Of a DNA stretch of 38,473 nt, positions 26,877 to 35,767 are shown one piece after another. The notes under the pieces are model-generated. The model did not search any database, was not told the origin of the DNA, and worked only from the letters and a program-made list of their open reading frames with translations. The position numbers and the translations under genes were made by a program. This DNA comes from Leptospiraceae bacterium (GTDB taxonomy: Bacteria; Spirochaetota; Leptospiria; Leptospirales; Leptospiraceae), in assembly GCA_947458405.1 (NCBI GenBank), contig CANGZW010000023.1, positions 1 through 38,473 on the forward strand, read 5' to 3'. Each line of letters starts with the position of its first letter. Within the stretch, counting starts at the first letter, position 1.

Positions 26877-29096
26877 TTATAAACTATGTATCCCATCTTT
26901 TAAAATTAGAACAGATGTATTATTGTCTTTATTTGAATTCTCTTTATCATTAAAAATAGACTCTTTAATACTTAAATTCATATCTATCCAATGTCTATGG
27001 CCCACCAATAATAAAGAGTATCTTGAAATTATTTTTTTAGATTGCTTATCAGTTGATATTGTTTTGATACCTTTTTGAAAATATTTTCTTAATTTCTCTT
27101 CGGATGGCTCGTTATTTTTTTCATATACTAGTGTGATGTCATTCGTTCCATTTTTTTGAATCATTCCACCAAATTCAAAAATTATTTCTGCTTCTTCACT
27201 GTACTTATAAAAAATTAAAAGAGAAACAATATCTTTAAAACCCTTATCGATAAATACGGCTGACCTACATGTAGTTTCATTTAATACCGATTCTACTTTT
27301 CCGCCAACTGCATTGTCACCAAAGATTGTTTTTGCTGCTCCCATAAATAGAATATCAACTTGTTCATTTGAAATTGTTTTATTTATTTCACTTGAAATTA
27401 AATCTGTATGACGTAGTATAGTATTTACCTTCAACCCTTTTTCTTTAGATAAATTTAAAAGAAGATCAAAATTTTCCATCTCCTTTTCAATTGGAATATT
27501 TAAACTAACCTTTTCTGGTAATGGTGATAAGTGTATTGCACTATAAGAAATATTTTTAGAAAAGATAGCATAAGCAATTTGAAAAAGATTAGCTCCTGAT
27601 TGTGGAGGACCAAATGCAATTAATAATTTATTACTCAGTACTTGTTTATTCGGACTTGCTTTTGGAATTTCATTTGTTTTTTTATTAAATAAAGAGATTA
27701 TAGGAGAAGTCATAAAAGTGGTTATCAGTGCCATTATAACAAACATAGTGAAAATTTCTGGAGACAAAATTCCCATATCATAGCCAATATTTAATACAAC
27801 TAATTCCATTAACCCCCTTGTATTCATCAATATTCCAATAATTGCCGATTCTCTCCATGAAACTCCTGTAAATCTTGCCGCAAATAGTGATCCCAAAATT
27901 TTTCCAACGGAAGCTATTAGTACTACAATTATACAATCTATCCATAAATCTTGTGTATTTAATAATTGGATTCTTGTTCTAATTCCAGTATATGCAAAAA
28001 ATAAAGGTAAAAGTAGTACAGAACTAAAGTCTTCAAATTTTTCGGTTATCACCCCTCGTAGTCTAGTATTTGTAGGCATAATTACACCAGCAAGGAAAGC
28101 TCCAAAAAGAGCATGAATGCCTAAAGATTCTGAAACCATCGCACTACAAAGCATTAATATCGTAAGAACAGAAATTACTCCTCTAGAAATAATTTCTTTT
28201 GTAATGTATAATTTACTCATTTTTTCTAAAACAGGTTGAGTAATGTAAATCATTACAGATATATAAATTATCGCGAAGAATAATATAAAGAAAATCAAAT
28301 TCACACTACCTGCTTGAATAATAGCTAGTATTAGTGCTAAAATCGTCCATGCTGAAATATCATCCACAGCGGCACAGGTGAGAGCAATAATACCAACTGA
28401 GGATCTGCTCAATCCCTTTTCCTGAATAATTCTAGCTAAAACGGGAAAGGCTGTGATACTCATTGCGATTCCTAAAAAGAGTCCAAAAGATAAGAAACTG
28501 ATATTTTCAGGTGCATATTTATCAAAGAAATATAATGATAAAACACAACCCAATAGAAATGGAAAGAGAATACTGATATGGCTAATAAGAATTGCCGATT
28601 TGGCTTTTTCTTTTAAAACAGAAATATCTAGTTCCATGCCCACAACGAACATGAAAACTATCAAACCAAACTGGCTTAATAGCTGTAAGTTTCCCAAAGA
28701 ATGAACTGGAAATAAAAAAATATAAAAATCAGGATAAAACAAACCCATTAGTGACGGACCAAGTGCGAGCCCCGCACATATTTCTCCAATAACAGAAGGC
28801 TGTCCAATTCGACGGAAAAGTATGGAGAATATTCTAGAGATGAGTAGAACAATCGTAATTTGAACCAATAATAAATTTAAGGGATGGTGAAAGTTTTTAT
28901 TTATTTCACTTAAAAATGTTAAAAAAGTAGAATATATGGAAAAATCATCATTTGATATGGTTTCACTGTATATTGGGTTTTTTATTTTTTTATAGTTATC
29001 ATTTGAGAGGAATAGCCATAAAAGAGTCGAGGAAAAAACACAAAGACTCCCAAAATAAACAAGAGTTTCTTTGAATTTCGAATTCTTATTGTCCAA
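26877..29096 (-). CDS. CPA2-family cation/proton antiporter with a cytoplasmic C-terminal domain
   Basis: A 739-residue antiporter. The N-terminus has an additional hydrophobic segment (about 13-31) and a polar loop before the CPA2 core (about 73-480), which opens with RRIGQPSVIGEICAGLALGPSL (95-116). The core holds AVDDISAW with the Asp245-Asp246 pair expected at the ion site (Asp-Asp usually means electrogenic exchange), and GIHALFGAFLAGVIMP. Residues from about 500 on form a soluble domain with an alternating strand-helix pattern like universal-stress-protein folds (LLIAFGPPQSGANLFQIA). The start is TTG, with AAAGGGA eight bases before it. It is the first gene of a five-gene minus-strand operon. 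Whether Na+ or K+ is moved cannot be read from the sequence. Confidence 0.88.
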   Translation of the reverse strand: MDNKNSKFKETLVYFGSLCVFSSTLLWLFLSNDNYKKIKNPIYSETISNDDFSIYSTFLTFLSEINKNFHHPLNLLLVQITIVLLISRIFSILFRRIGQPSVIGEICAGLALGPSLMGLFYPDFYIFLFPVHSLGNLQLLSQFGLIVFMFVVGMELDISVLKEKAKSAILISHISILFPFLLGCVLSLYFFDKYAPENISFLSFGLFLGIAMSITAFPVLARIIQEKGLSRSSVGIIALTCAAVDDISAWTILALILAIIQAGSVNLIFFILFFAIIYISVMIYITQPVLEKMSKLYITKEIISRGVISVLTILMLCSAMVSESLGIHALFGAFLAGVIMPTNTRLRGVITEKFEDFSSVLLLPLFFAYTGIRTRIQLLNTQDLWIDCIIVVLIASVGKILGSLFAARFTGVSWRESAIIGILMNTRGLMELVVLNIGYDMGILSPEIFTMFVIMALITTFMTSPIISLFNKKTNEIPKASPNKQVLSNKLLIAFGPPQSGANLFQIAYAIFSKNISYSAIHLSPLPEKVSLNIPIEKEMENFDLLLNLSKEKGLKVNTILRHTDLISSEINKTISNEQVDILFMGAAKTIFGDNAVGGKVESVLNETTCRSAVFIDKGFKDIVSLLIFYKYSEEAEIIFEFGGMIQKNGTNDITLVYEKNNEPSEEKLRKYFQKGIKTISTDKQSKKIISRYSLLLVGHRHWIDMNLSIKESIFNDKENSNKDNNTSVLILKDGIHSL

Positions 29097-29196
29097 TTAG
29101 ATTGTCCCTTTATTCAGAAAATCCATTCAAGCTATTCATAAATTTGACTTTATTAAATCATAAGCATTTCAGTCACTAGAAAATTGAGGTTAGGAT
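29097..29196. promoter_or_regulatory. Divergent promoter region between the antiporter and pyrG operons
   Basis: One hundred bases separate two long divergent operons. A TATGAT -10-like box for the minus strand is at 29157-29162, and TTGACT, a -35-like box for the plus strand, is at 29144-29149 but has no good -10 at 16-18 bases. GAGGT at 29186-29190 is the likely ribosome binding site of pyrG. Both genes flanking this region start with TTG. No clear operator is visible. Confidence 0.4.
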
Positions 29197-30819
29197 TTGA
29201 TAAAGTCTAAGTTTATATTTATAACTGGTGGAGTTTGCTCCTCTTTGGGGAAGGGTGTAACCATAGCAGCATTGGGTTGTCTCTTGGAATCGAGGGGTTA
29301 CACAGTAGCCCTCCAAAAAATGGATCCTTATATCAATATAGATCCGGGTACAATGAGTCCTTATCAACACGGGGAAGTATTTGTAACCAATGATGGAGCG
29401 GAAACCGATTTGGATCTAGGATACTATGAAAGGTTTACCAGCAAAGAATTCAGCCGAAAAAACTCAATTTCCACAGGGCAGATTTATCATTCTGTGATTG
29501 AGCGGGAAAGAAAAGGTGACTACTTAGGGAGAACTGTTCAAGTTGTTCCCCATATTACCAATGAAATACGAAATAGAATTTATTTACTTGGAAAAGAAGA
29601 AGAACCTGATTTCATTTTAGTTGAGATTGGTGGAACTGTGGGAGATATCGAATCAATTCCCTTCTTGGAAGCAATTCGACAGATGAGATTTGAGCATGGC
29701 TCTTCTCAGGTATTATTCATACATGTAACACTTGTTCCCACAATTTCCGTTGCAGGGGAAGCGAAAACTAAGCCCACACAGCACTCCGTAAAAGAACTAT
29801 TAGGATTTGGAATTCAACCGGATGTTTTAGTCTGTAGGGTGAGAGAAACTCTCACTAAAGATTTAAAATCAAAATTATCTCTTTTTTGTAATGTGAAAGA
29901 AGATTGTGTGATCTCTGCTGTTGATATAAAAGATTCAATTTATGAAATTCCCAAAATGTATAAAGATGAAAAGTTGGATGAAGTTGTATTACGAAATCTT
30001 GGTATGGAAATTGGTAAGTCCAATTTTAATGAATGGGAAAAAATAATTAAAAAAATTAAATCTGCACAAAAACATATTACAATTGCGGTAGTTGGAAAGT
30101 ATATTAGTCTTCAAGATGCATATAGATCAATTTATGAGTCCTTATCTCATGGAGGTATATCCAATGATGTTAAGGTTGATTTTTTAAAAATAAACCCTGA
30201 AGATTTGGAAAAATTAAATCCAAAAGATATATTAAAAAATGTTCATGGGATTTTGGTTCCCGGGGGATTCGGGGAACGTGGGATTGAGGGTAAAATTATT
30301 GCTATAAATTATGCAAGAACCAAAGGAATACCTTTTTTTGGGATATGTTTGGGAATGCAATGTGCTGTAATTGAATTTGCAAGAAATGTTTTAGGCTTGA
30401 AGGATGCTCACTCTACTGAGTTTGTTCCCAATACAAAAAATCCAGTTATATCTTTATTGGAAGAACAGGCTGATATTGATAGAATGGGGGGAACTATGAG
30501 GCTTGGCACCTACCCATGTATAATCAAAAAAAATACTCTGGCATTCTCAGAGTACAAACAAGAAAAAATTAATGAAAGACATAGACATAGGTTTGAGTTT
30601 ACATTAAGATATCGTGATGACTTAACAAAAGGTGGTATGACAATTTCAGGTGTATCACCTGATGAGAAGTTAGTAGAAATAGTTGAAGTACATGATCATC
30701 CTTGGTTTGTAGGGGTTCAGTACCACCCTGAGTTTAAATCAAAGCCAATTAATCCTCACCCATTGTTTTCAGGATTTATAAGAGCGGCGGTAAAGTTTAG
30801 CATTAAGGGGGAAAAATGA
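29197..30819 (+). CDS. pyrG: CTP synthase
   Basis: Makes CTP from UTP, ATP and glutamine in the cytoplasm. The 540 residues are of normal length. The N-terminal amidoligase domain has ITGGVCSSLGKG (9-20), KMDPYINIDPGTMSPYQHGE and DLGYYERF; the C-terminal glutaminase has PGGFGERG, the nucleophile Cys384 in GICLGMQ, and His510/Glu512 in QYHPEF. The start is TTG; GAGGT lies six bases upstream and the ITGG motif begins at the expected distance. The stop overlaps the kdsA start as ATGA. CTP is needed to activate Kdo, a plausible reason for pairing pyrG with kdsA. Confidence 0.98.
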   Translation: MIKSKFIFITGGVCSSLGKGVTIAALGCLLESRGYTVALQKMDPYINIDPGTMSPYQHGEVFVTNDGAETDLDLGYYERFTSKEFSRKNSISTGQIYHSVIERERKGDYLGRTVQVVPHITNEIRNRIYLLGKEEEPDFILVEIGGTVGDIESIPFLEAIRQMRFEHGSSQVLFIHVTLVPTISVAGEAKTKPTQHSVKELLGFGIQPDVLVCRVRETLTKDLKSKLSLFCNVKEDCVISAVDIKDSIYEIPKMYKDEKLDEVVLRNLGMEIGKSNFNEWEKIIKKIKSAQKHITIAVVGKYISLQDAYRSIYESLSHGGISNDVKVDFLKINPEDLEKLNPKDILKNVHGILVPGGFGERGIEGKIIAINYARTKGIPFFGICLGMQCAVIEFARNVLGLKDAHSTEFVPNTKNPVISLLEEQADIDRMGGTMRLGTYPCIIKKNTLAFSEYKQEKINERHRHRFEFTLRYRDDLTKGGMTISGVSPDEKLVEIVEVHDHPWFVGVQYHPEFKSKPINPHPLFSGFIRAAVKFSIKGEK

Positions 30820-31661
30820 ATCAAAAAGTTACTAAAAGGGCATTTTTAAATAATTCACATTTTGGTGGAGATGAGCCATTCTTTTTAATTGCGGGACCCT
30901 GTGTTATGGAAGATAGGAATCTTCTTGATAAAGTAGCAGGAGAAATGGTAGAAATATGTAATAAATTAGGCATTTTTTATATTTTCAAAAGTAGTTTCGA
31001 TAAAGCAAATCGATCATCAATTCACTCGTATCGCGGACCGGGACTTATTGAAGGAATAAAAAATTTAGAATATATTAAAAATAAATATAATGTTCCCGTA
31101 CTAACCGATGTGCACGAAACAGGTCATATTGAGCCACTCAAAGATGTCATAGACATCTATCAGATACCTGCCTTTCTATCCAGGCAAACAGATTTAATAG
31201 AATCTGCCGCTAGAACTGGGAAATGGGTCAATGTTAAAAAAGGACAATTTTTAGCTCCTAATGATTGTAAACATATAGTTACAAAAATACAAGAAAGTGG
31301 GTCTGAAAAATATCTCGTCACAGAAAGAGGTGCTAGTTTCGGTTACAATAACTTAATTTTTGACCTTCGTGTAATACCTATTCTGCATAGCATGGATATA
31401 CCTATAATCTTTGATGGGACTCATTCTGCGCAGCTTCCCGGAGCGGCTGGCAATACAACTGGAGGTCAAAGAGAATTTATCCCTGATTTGATGAGGGGGG
31501 CAGTCTCAGTGGGAATTGAAGGACTATTTATGGAAGTACACCCTGATCCTCCTTCTGCTAAGTCTGATTCTACTACACAATATTATTTAAATAAAGCAGA
31601 AGATCTTTTAAAAAATTTACTAAAAATAGATAGAATTGTTAAAAAAGAAATATTATTATAA
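30816..31661 (+). CDS. kdsA: 3-deoxy-8-phosphooctulonate (Kdo-8-phosphate) synthase
   Basis: Condenses phosphoenolpyruvate with arabinose-5-phosphate to Kdo-8-phosphate, the first committed step toward Kdo. The 281 residues show the family motifs LIAGPCVMEDR (24-34), FKSSFDKANRSS, VTERGASFGYNN, DGTHSAQLPGAAGN and FMEVHPDPPSAKSD. Cys29 stands where metal-dependent enzymes have the ligand Cys and the E. coli type has Asn, so this should be the metal-dependent class, with His, Glu and Asp ligands from the later motifs. The start overlaps pyrG by four bases. The lptC-like gene starts about 38 bases after its stop. Confidence 0.97.
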   Translation: MNQKVTKRAFLNNSHFGGDEPFFLIAGPCVMEDRNLLDKVAGEMVEICNKLGIFYIFKSSFDKANRSSIHSYRGPGLIEGIKNLEYIKNKYNVPVLTDVHETGHIEPLKDVIDIYQIPAFLSRQTDLIESAARTGKWVNVKKGQFLAPNDCKHIVTKIQESGSEKYLVTERGASFGYNNLIFDLRVIPILHSMDIPIIFDGTHSAQLPGAAGNTTGGQREFIPDLMRGAVSVGIEGLFMEVHPDPPSAKSDSTTQYYLNKAEDLLKNLLKIDRIVKKEILL

Positions 31662-31698
31662 TTTCTTATCTAACATGATTCTAAGTTTTATAAATAAT

Positions 31699-32247
31699 AT
31701 GAAAAAATATATTGAATTATATTTAATAATATTATTAATAATATTTTTACATTGCAAAAAAGACACTACAATAAGAGTTAATGAAGTTGAAAAAGAGCAT
31801 GGTTCCACAATTACAATTAAAAATTTTCAGAGAACGGCAATAGATTCAAAAGGTAATCTTTTATGGAAATTAAATGCTGAAGAAACTTATTATTTTAAAA
31901 AAAATGATAGATCAATTCTTTACAATATACAAGTAGAGCAATATGAAAATGGAAAAATTAAATCAAAAATAAAAGCCGATAAAGGGGAAATCTTAAAAAA
32001 AGAAAACTTAATTAAAGCATTTGGAAATATTTATATGAAATCTACTGATGGAAAAATTCTTGAAGCAGAAGAAATTGAGATGAATACCGAAACAAATACT
32101 TTATCGTCTGACAAAAAAGTATTAATTAAATCTTCAGGAACTGTAATACGAGGAGTTGGCTTAATTGCAGATAATTCTTTAAACAAATATAAAATTTTAA
32201 AGCCAGAAGGTATTACATCTGGAGGAAGTAATCCCCTTGAAAAATAA
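31699..32247 (+). CDS. lptC: LptC-like LPS export protein
   Basis: A 182-residue envelope protein, probably the periplasmic bridge component that links the inner-membrane LPS transporter to LptA. A hydrophobic N-terminus (about 4-18) ends in FLHC at Cys19; this is a weak lipobox, so it may be an uncleaved anchor as in other LptC proteins. The rest is beta-rich with the OstA/LptC pattern: IKNFQRTAIDSKGNLLWKLNAEE, IKADKGEILKKENLIKAFGNIYM and LEAEEIEMNTETNTLSSDKKV. I place the start at 31699; in-frame ATGs at 31675 and 31636 are possible but overlap or lie close to kdsA and none has a good Shine-Dalgarno. The assignment rests on fold-like repeats plus position between kdsA and lptB. Confidence 0.8.
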   Translation: MKKYIELYLIILLIIFLHCKKDTTIRVNEVEKEHGSTITIKNFQRTAIDSKGNLLWKLNAEETYYFKKNDRSILYNIQVEQYENGKIKSKIKADKGEILKKENLIKAFGNIYMKSTDGKILEAEEIEMNTETNTLSSDKKVLIKSSGTVIRGVGLIADNSLNKYKILKPEGITSGGSNPLEK

Positions 32248-33607
32248 GATAATAAGTTACTTAATATGTACTATTTTATTATTTCAGAAAGGAATAGTTT
32301 CAAACTCAAGACCACCTTTGTTATTACCTCCCATTTCTGTTTATGAATCAGGTAGAAATATTCCCAATCTACCAGCAGATAAGACTGGAAAAGCAAGTAA
32401 AATTCCAACTTCATGGGGTGGTGGTGCTTTAATCCAAGAGGATAAAATTTATCAGGGCTTTCCAATTACTGTATTTTCCTTAACAGAAGGAGCCTGGATT
32501 CAACATAGAAATATTAGGTTAACTTCATCCCATATTGAAATTATAGGATCAGATGCACTGGTAGGATTGTTGCGTGGAAGAGTAAAAGTAGAGGACAAAG
32601 ATAACAAAGTTTCATTAACTTCTGAAAAAGGAATATATGATAAACTTCTCGAAACTGTGATACTTGAAGGAAGACCTACTTTGTTTTATTATAACGCAAA
32701 TTCTAAATTAACAAAGCTCACATCAAATAAAATAGTGAGATATATTAAGGAAAATAAAATTTCACTTGAAGGATCGGTAATTGTTCAAGATCCTGATTAT
32801 ACAATTTTAAGCAACTCTGCAGTTTATTATGAAAAAGATGGATTACTAGAATTGGATAATCAACCATTTATATTTGGTAGTGATACATTTTTAACAGCTA
32901 AATCAGCAGGATATAATAATCAGACTAAAATAACACACTTAAAAGAAAATACAGTAATGCTTCGTGTTTCTAAGGAAAATATTTCTGTTGATGAAAATTC
33001 TATTGATGATATAAAAAATAATAGTAAGGAAAAAAAAATAATTTCAATTTTTTCTGGACACTTACTTGAATCAATCTCTAAAAACAAAGAAAGAGACCAA
33101 ATGATCAAACTTCATGGTGATTCAAAAGTATTGAGAGAAGATTATGTTTTTAGGGGAAATATTCTTACTGCATTTGGAGAAAATTATAAAAATTTAGAAT
33201 CTAATGAAGAATTTATTTTTTTAGATATAAAGGGTAATCTTAGAATATTAGGTTCACTTTTTGAGCATAATGAACTAAATGGATATACACATATAACAAA
33301 GAATCCCAGTATAGAGTTTATAAATAGTGAGGGACAGACTACATCAACTCTCACTACTGTTGAAATAGAAAGATTCTCGGAGAAAAATGAAATTGTAGCC
33401 CGAGGAAATGTGTTAATAGATTCAGAAAATGGAAAAATTAGAGGACAGTATGCAACTTATTATGAAAAAGATAAAGTTATACATGTCGAAGGGAACCCCT
33501 CAATTGAAAGAGAGGGATCCAAAATTTATTGTGGACTGATTATTATTTACCCAGATTCAAATAGAATTATTATGTCAGACGGAATCGGAGTCATAAAAGA
33601 AAAATGA
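32237..33607 (+). CDS. Large LptA/OstA-like periplasmic LPS transport protein
   Basis: A 456-residue secreted protein with a signal peptide (about 1-23) and beta-strand repeats of the OstA/LptA kind, which build the periplasmic LPS bridge. LptA is usually near 180 residues, so this is more than double. An internal repeat is visible: SAVYYEKDGLLELDNQP (around 194) and YATYYEKDKVIHVEGNP (around 405), plus GSVIVQDPDY and GNVLIDSENG before them. The start is TTG, fixed by the strong GGAGGAAG eight bases upstream (32221-32228), inside lptC. The stop overlaps lptB as ATGA. It could be LptA made of two fused modules, or a LptA/LptD-N-like hybrid. Confidence 0.78.
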   Translation: MKNKIISYLICTILLFQKGIVSNSRPPLLLPPISVYESGRNIPNLPADKTGKASKIPTSWGGGALIQEDKIYQGFPITVFSLTEGAWIQHRNIRLTSSHIEIIGSDALVGLLRGRVKVEDKDNKVSLTSEKGIYDKLLETVILEGRPTLFYYNANSKLTKLTSNKIVRYIKENKISLEGSVIVQDPDYTILSNSAVYYEKDGLLELDNQPFIFGSDTFLTAKSAGYNNQTKITHLKENTVMLRVSKENISVDENSIDDIKNNSKEKKIISIFSGHLLESISKNKERDQMIKLHGDSKVLREDYVFRGNILTAFGENYKNLESNEEFIFLDIKGNLRILGSLFEHNELNGYTHITKNPSIEFINSEGQTTSTLTTVEIERFSEKNEIVARGNVLIDSENGKIRGQYATYYEKDKVIHVEGNPSIEREGSKIYCGLIIIYPDSNRIIMSDGIGVIKEK

Positions 33608-34341
33608 GTGAAATTTCCACTAAAACTTTTCAAATGATAGACCTTGTAAAAATTTACAATGGTAGGAAGGTTGTGGGAGGGGTAAGTTTCAAAATAAGCA
33701 AGGGTGAGATTGTAGGATTGCTTGGACCGAATGGTGCCGGAAAAACTACCTCCTTTTATATGTCTGTAGGTTTTGTGCAACCCGATGAAGGGAAAGTATT
33801 TATAGATAATAAAGATGTAACATTGGCTCCAATGTTTCAAAGGGCAAGACTTGGAATTGGCTATTTAGCTCAAGAAGCATCAATATTTAGAAAGTTAACA
33901 GTCGCCGAAAACGTCGAAGCTGTATTAGAAACGATGGACTTAAGTAGGAAAGAAATTATTGAAAGAAGGGACTCATTATTAATAGAGTTACAAATAATGA
34001 GAGTTGCAAATCAAAAAGGATATACTCTTTCTGGAGGGGAAAGAAGGCGGTGTGAAATTGCTAGAGCACTTGCTACCAATCCAGATTTTATATTACTTGA
34101 CGAACCATTTGCAGGAGTTGATCCGATAGCTGTAAAAGATATACAAATGGTGATACAAGCTCTTCGTGAGAGAGGTCTTGGAATTTTAATAACAGACCAT
34201 AACGTTAGAGAGACATTAAAAATAACTGATAGAGCATATATTATGTACAGTGGTAAAATATTAATCAGTGGAACTGCAAATGATTTAATAAATGATCCGG
34301 AAACAAGAAGGATTTATTTGGGAGAAGATTTTACTCTATAA
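33604..34341 (+). CDS. lptB: LPS export ABC transporter ATP-binding protein LptB
   Basis: ATPase that powers extraction of LPS from the inner membrane with LptF and LptG, which are not in this window. The 245 residues carry Walker A GPNGAGKTT (41-49), the Q-loop AQEAS (89-93), the signature LSGGERRRCEIARAL (142-156), Walker B FILLDEPFAGVDP (162-174) and the H-loop ITDHNVRET (196-204). The ERRRCEIARAL form is typical of LptB. It starts inside the stop of the LptA-like gene, and rpoN begins two bases after it, the lptB-rpoN order found in many LPS-producing bacteria. Confidence 0.97.
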   Translation: MSEISTKTFQMIDLVKIYNGRKVVGGVSFKISKGEIVGLLGPNGAGKTTSFYMSVGFVQPDEGKVFIDNKDVTLAPMFQRARLGIGYLAQEASIFRKLTVAENVEAVLETMDLSRKEIIERRDSLLIELQIMRVANQKGYTLSGGERRRCEIARALATNPDFILLDEPFAGVDPIAVKDIQMVIQALRERGLGILITDHNVRETLKITDRAYIMYSGKILISGTANDLINDPETRRIYLGEDFTL

Positions 34342-34343
34342 TT

Positions 34344-35762
34344 ATGTTATCACAATCATTAGTTCAAAAGCAAACTCAGAAATTAATTATGACGCAGGAT
34401 TTGCGTCAATCTATTGAGTTATTACCTCTATCAACTCAAGAGTTAGCAGAAAAAATTCAAAATGAAATTATTGAGAATCCATTATTAGAAGAAATAAATA
34501 GCTCTGAAAAAACCAAAACTCCCGAAGTGTACTCCATTTCGGACGTCAAAAAAATGGAAATTAGAGAATCTGTAAAAAATTCTGATATTTCTTGGCAGGA
34601 TACATATAGTATAGATGGTCCTGCATTCTATGATAATGAAGCGGCAAATAGAAATCAGAAAATGATTGAATCCTCTCCTTTGAGTGATAAATTAAATGAA
34701 CAACTTATTTCACAGTTGAGATTAACTAATCTAAATTTAAGTGAAATGAAAATAGCTGAAATTTTAATTTCTATGATTGATGAGAAAGGATTTATACCTT
34801 TTCCTATTGATTTTTTGTCTAAAGAATTATGTATTACTCCCAAAAAAATTCAAAAAATTTTATACTACATTCATAGACTTGATCCAGTAGGTATTGGAGC
34901 TCGTGATGTAAGACATTCATTATTTATTCAATCTACTATAATATATCCTGAAAATAAAGAACTTCACATATTGATAAATAAATACTTCAAAGAACTTGAA
35001 AGGTTAGATTATAAAAAAATAAGTAAATTAATGAAGTTAACTGAGGAAGAAATAGAGGATTTAACGAAACTAATTAAAAAATTAGTTCCTTATCCTGCCT
35101 CGCAATATAATTATAAAAAAGTTGATTATGTGGTACCTGATGTTGTTATAAAAGAATCAGATGGTGAGTTTAATATATTTATAAACGATGAGTGGATTCC
35201 TAAATTAAAAATAAATAAAGAATATAAAGAAGCATTGATTAATATAAATAGCTCTACTGAAAAAGAATATTTAATCTCAAAAATGAATTCAGCTCAATGG
35301 TTAATTCGATCAATTAATCAAAGAAGGCAAACACTTTTTAGAGTTGTGAATTCAATAGTGGAGTATCAAATAGATTTTTTTAGACTAGGTATTAATCATG
35401 TTAAGCCATTAACTCTAAAAGATATAGCTGAAAAATTAAATATGCATGAATCTACAATATCCAGAATAACTTCCAATAAATATATACAGACATCTTGGGG
35501 AGTCTTGGAGCTGAAATGGTTTTTTTCATCTGGAGTTAAATCACAATCTGGAAACATGGAATCATCTAAAAAAATCCATGATATTATTAAAAATTTAATT
35601 AAAAATGAAGATGATAAATTCCCCCTATCCGACCAGGATATAGTAGAAATAATACAAAAGCAGGGAATAGACATTGCAAGAAGAACTATTGCGAAATATA
35701 GAAAGATTTTACAAATATTACCAGCCAATAGAAGAAAAAGAGTAAAGGATTTGAATGGATAA
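34344..35762 (+). CDS. rpoN: RNA polymerase sigma-54 factor
   Basis: Alternative sigma factor that recognises -24/-12 promoters and needs an AAA+ activator. The 472 residues show the Gln-rich N-terminal region I (LSQSLVQKQTQKLIMTQDLRQSIELL), an acidic linker, the core-binding domain, the helix-turn-helix MHESTISRITSNKYIQTSWG (near 367-386), and the RpoN box ARRTIAKYRK at 445-454, matching the consensus except for small changes. It lies two bases after lptB without its own good Shine-Dalgarno. hprK follows after five bases. Confidence 0.97.
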   Translation: MLSQSLVQKQTQKLIMTQDLRQSIELLPLSTQELAEKIQNEIIENPLLEEINSSEKTKTPEVYSISDVKKMEIRESVKNSDISWQDTYSIDGPAFYDNEAANRNQKMIESSPLSDKLNEQLISQLRLTNLNLSEMKIAEILISMIDEKGFIPFPIDFLSKELCITPKKIQKILYYIHRLDPVGIGARDVRHSLFIQSTIIYPENKELHILINKYFKELERLDYKKISKLMKLTEEEIEDLTKLIKKLVPYPASQYNYKKVDYVVPDVVIKESDGEFNIFINDEWIPKLKINKEYKEALININSSTEKEYLISKMNSAQWLIRSINQRRQTLFRVVNSIVEYQIDFFRLGINHVKPLTLKDIAEKLNMHESTISRITSNKYIQTSWGVLELKWFFSSGVKSQSGNMESSKKIHDIIKNLIKNEDDKFPLSDQDIVEIIQKQGIDIARRTIAKYRKILQILPANRRKRVKDLNG

Positions 35763-35767
35763 TTAAG

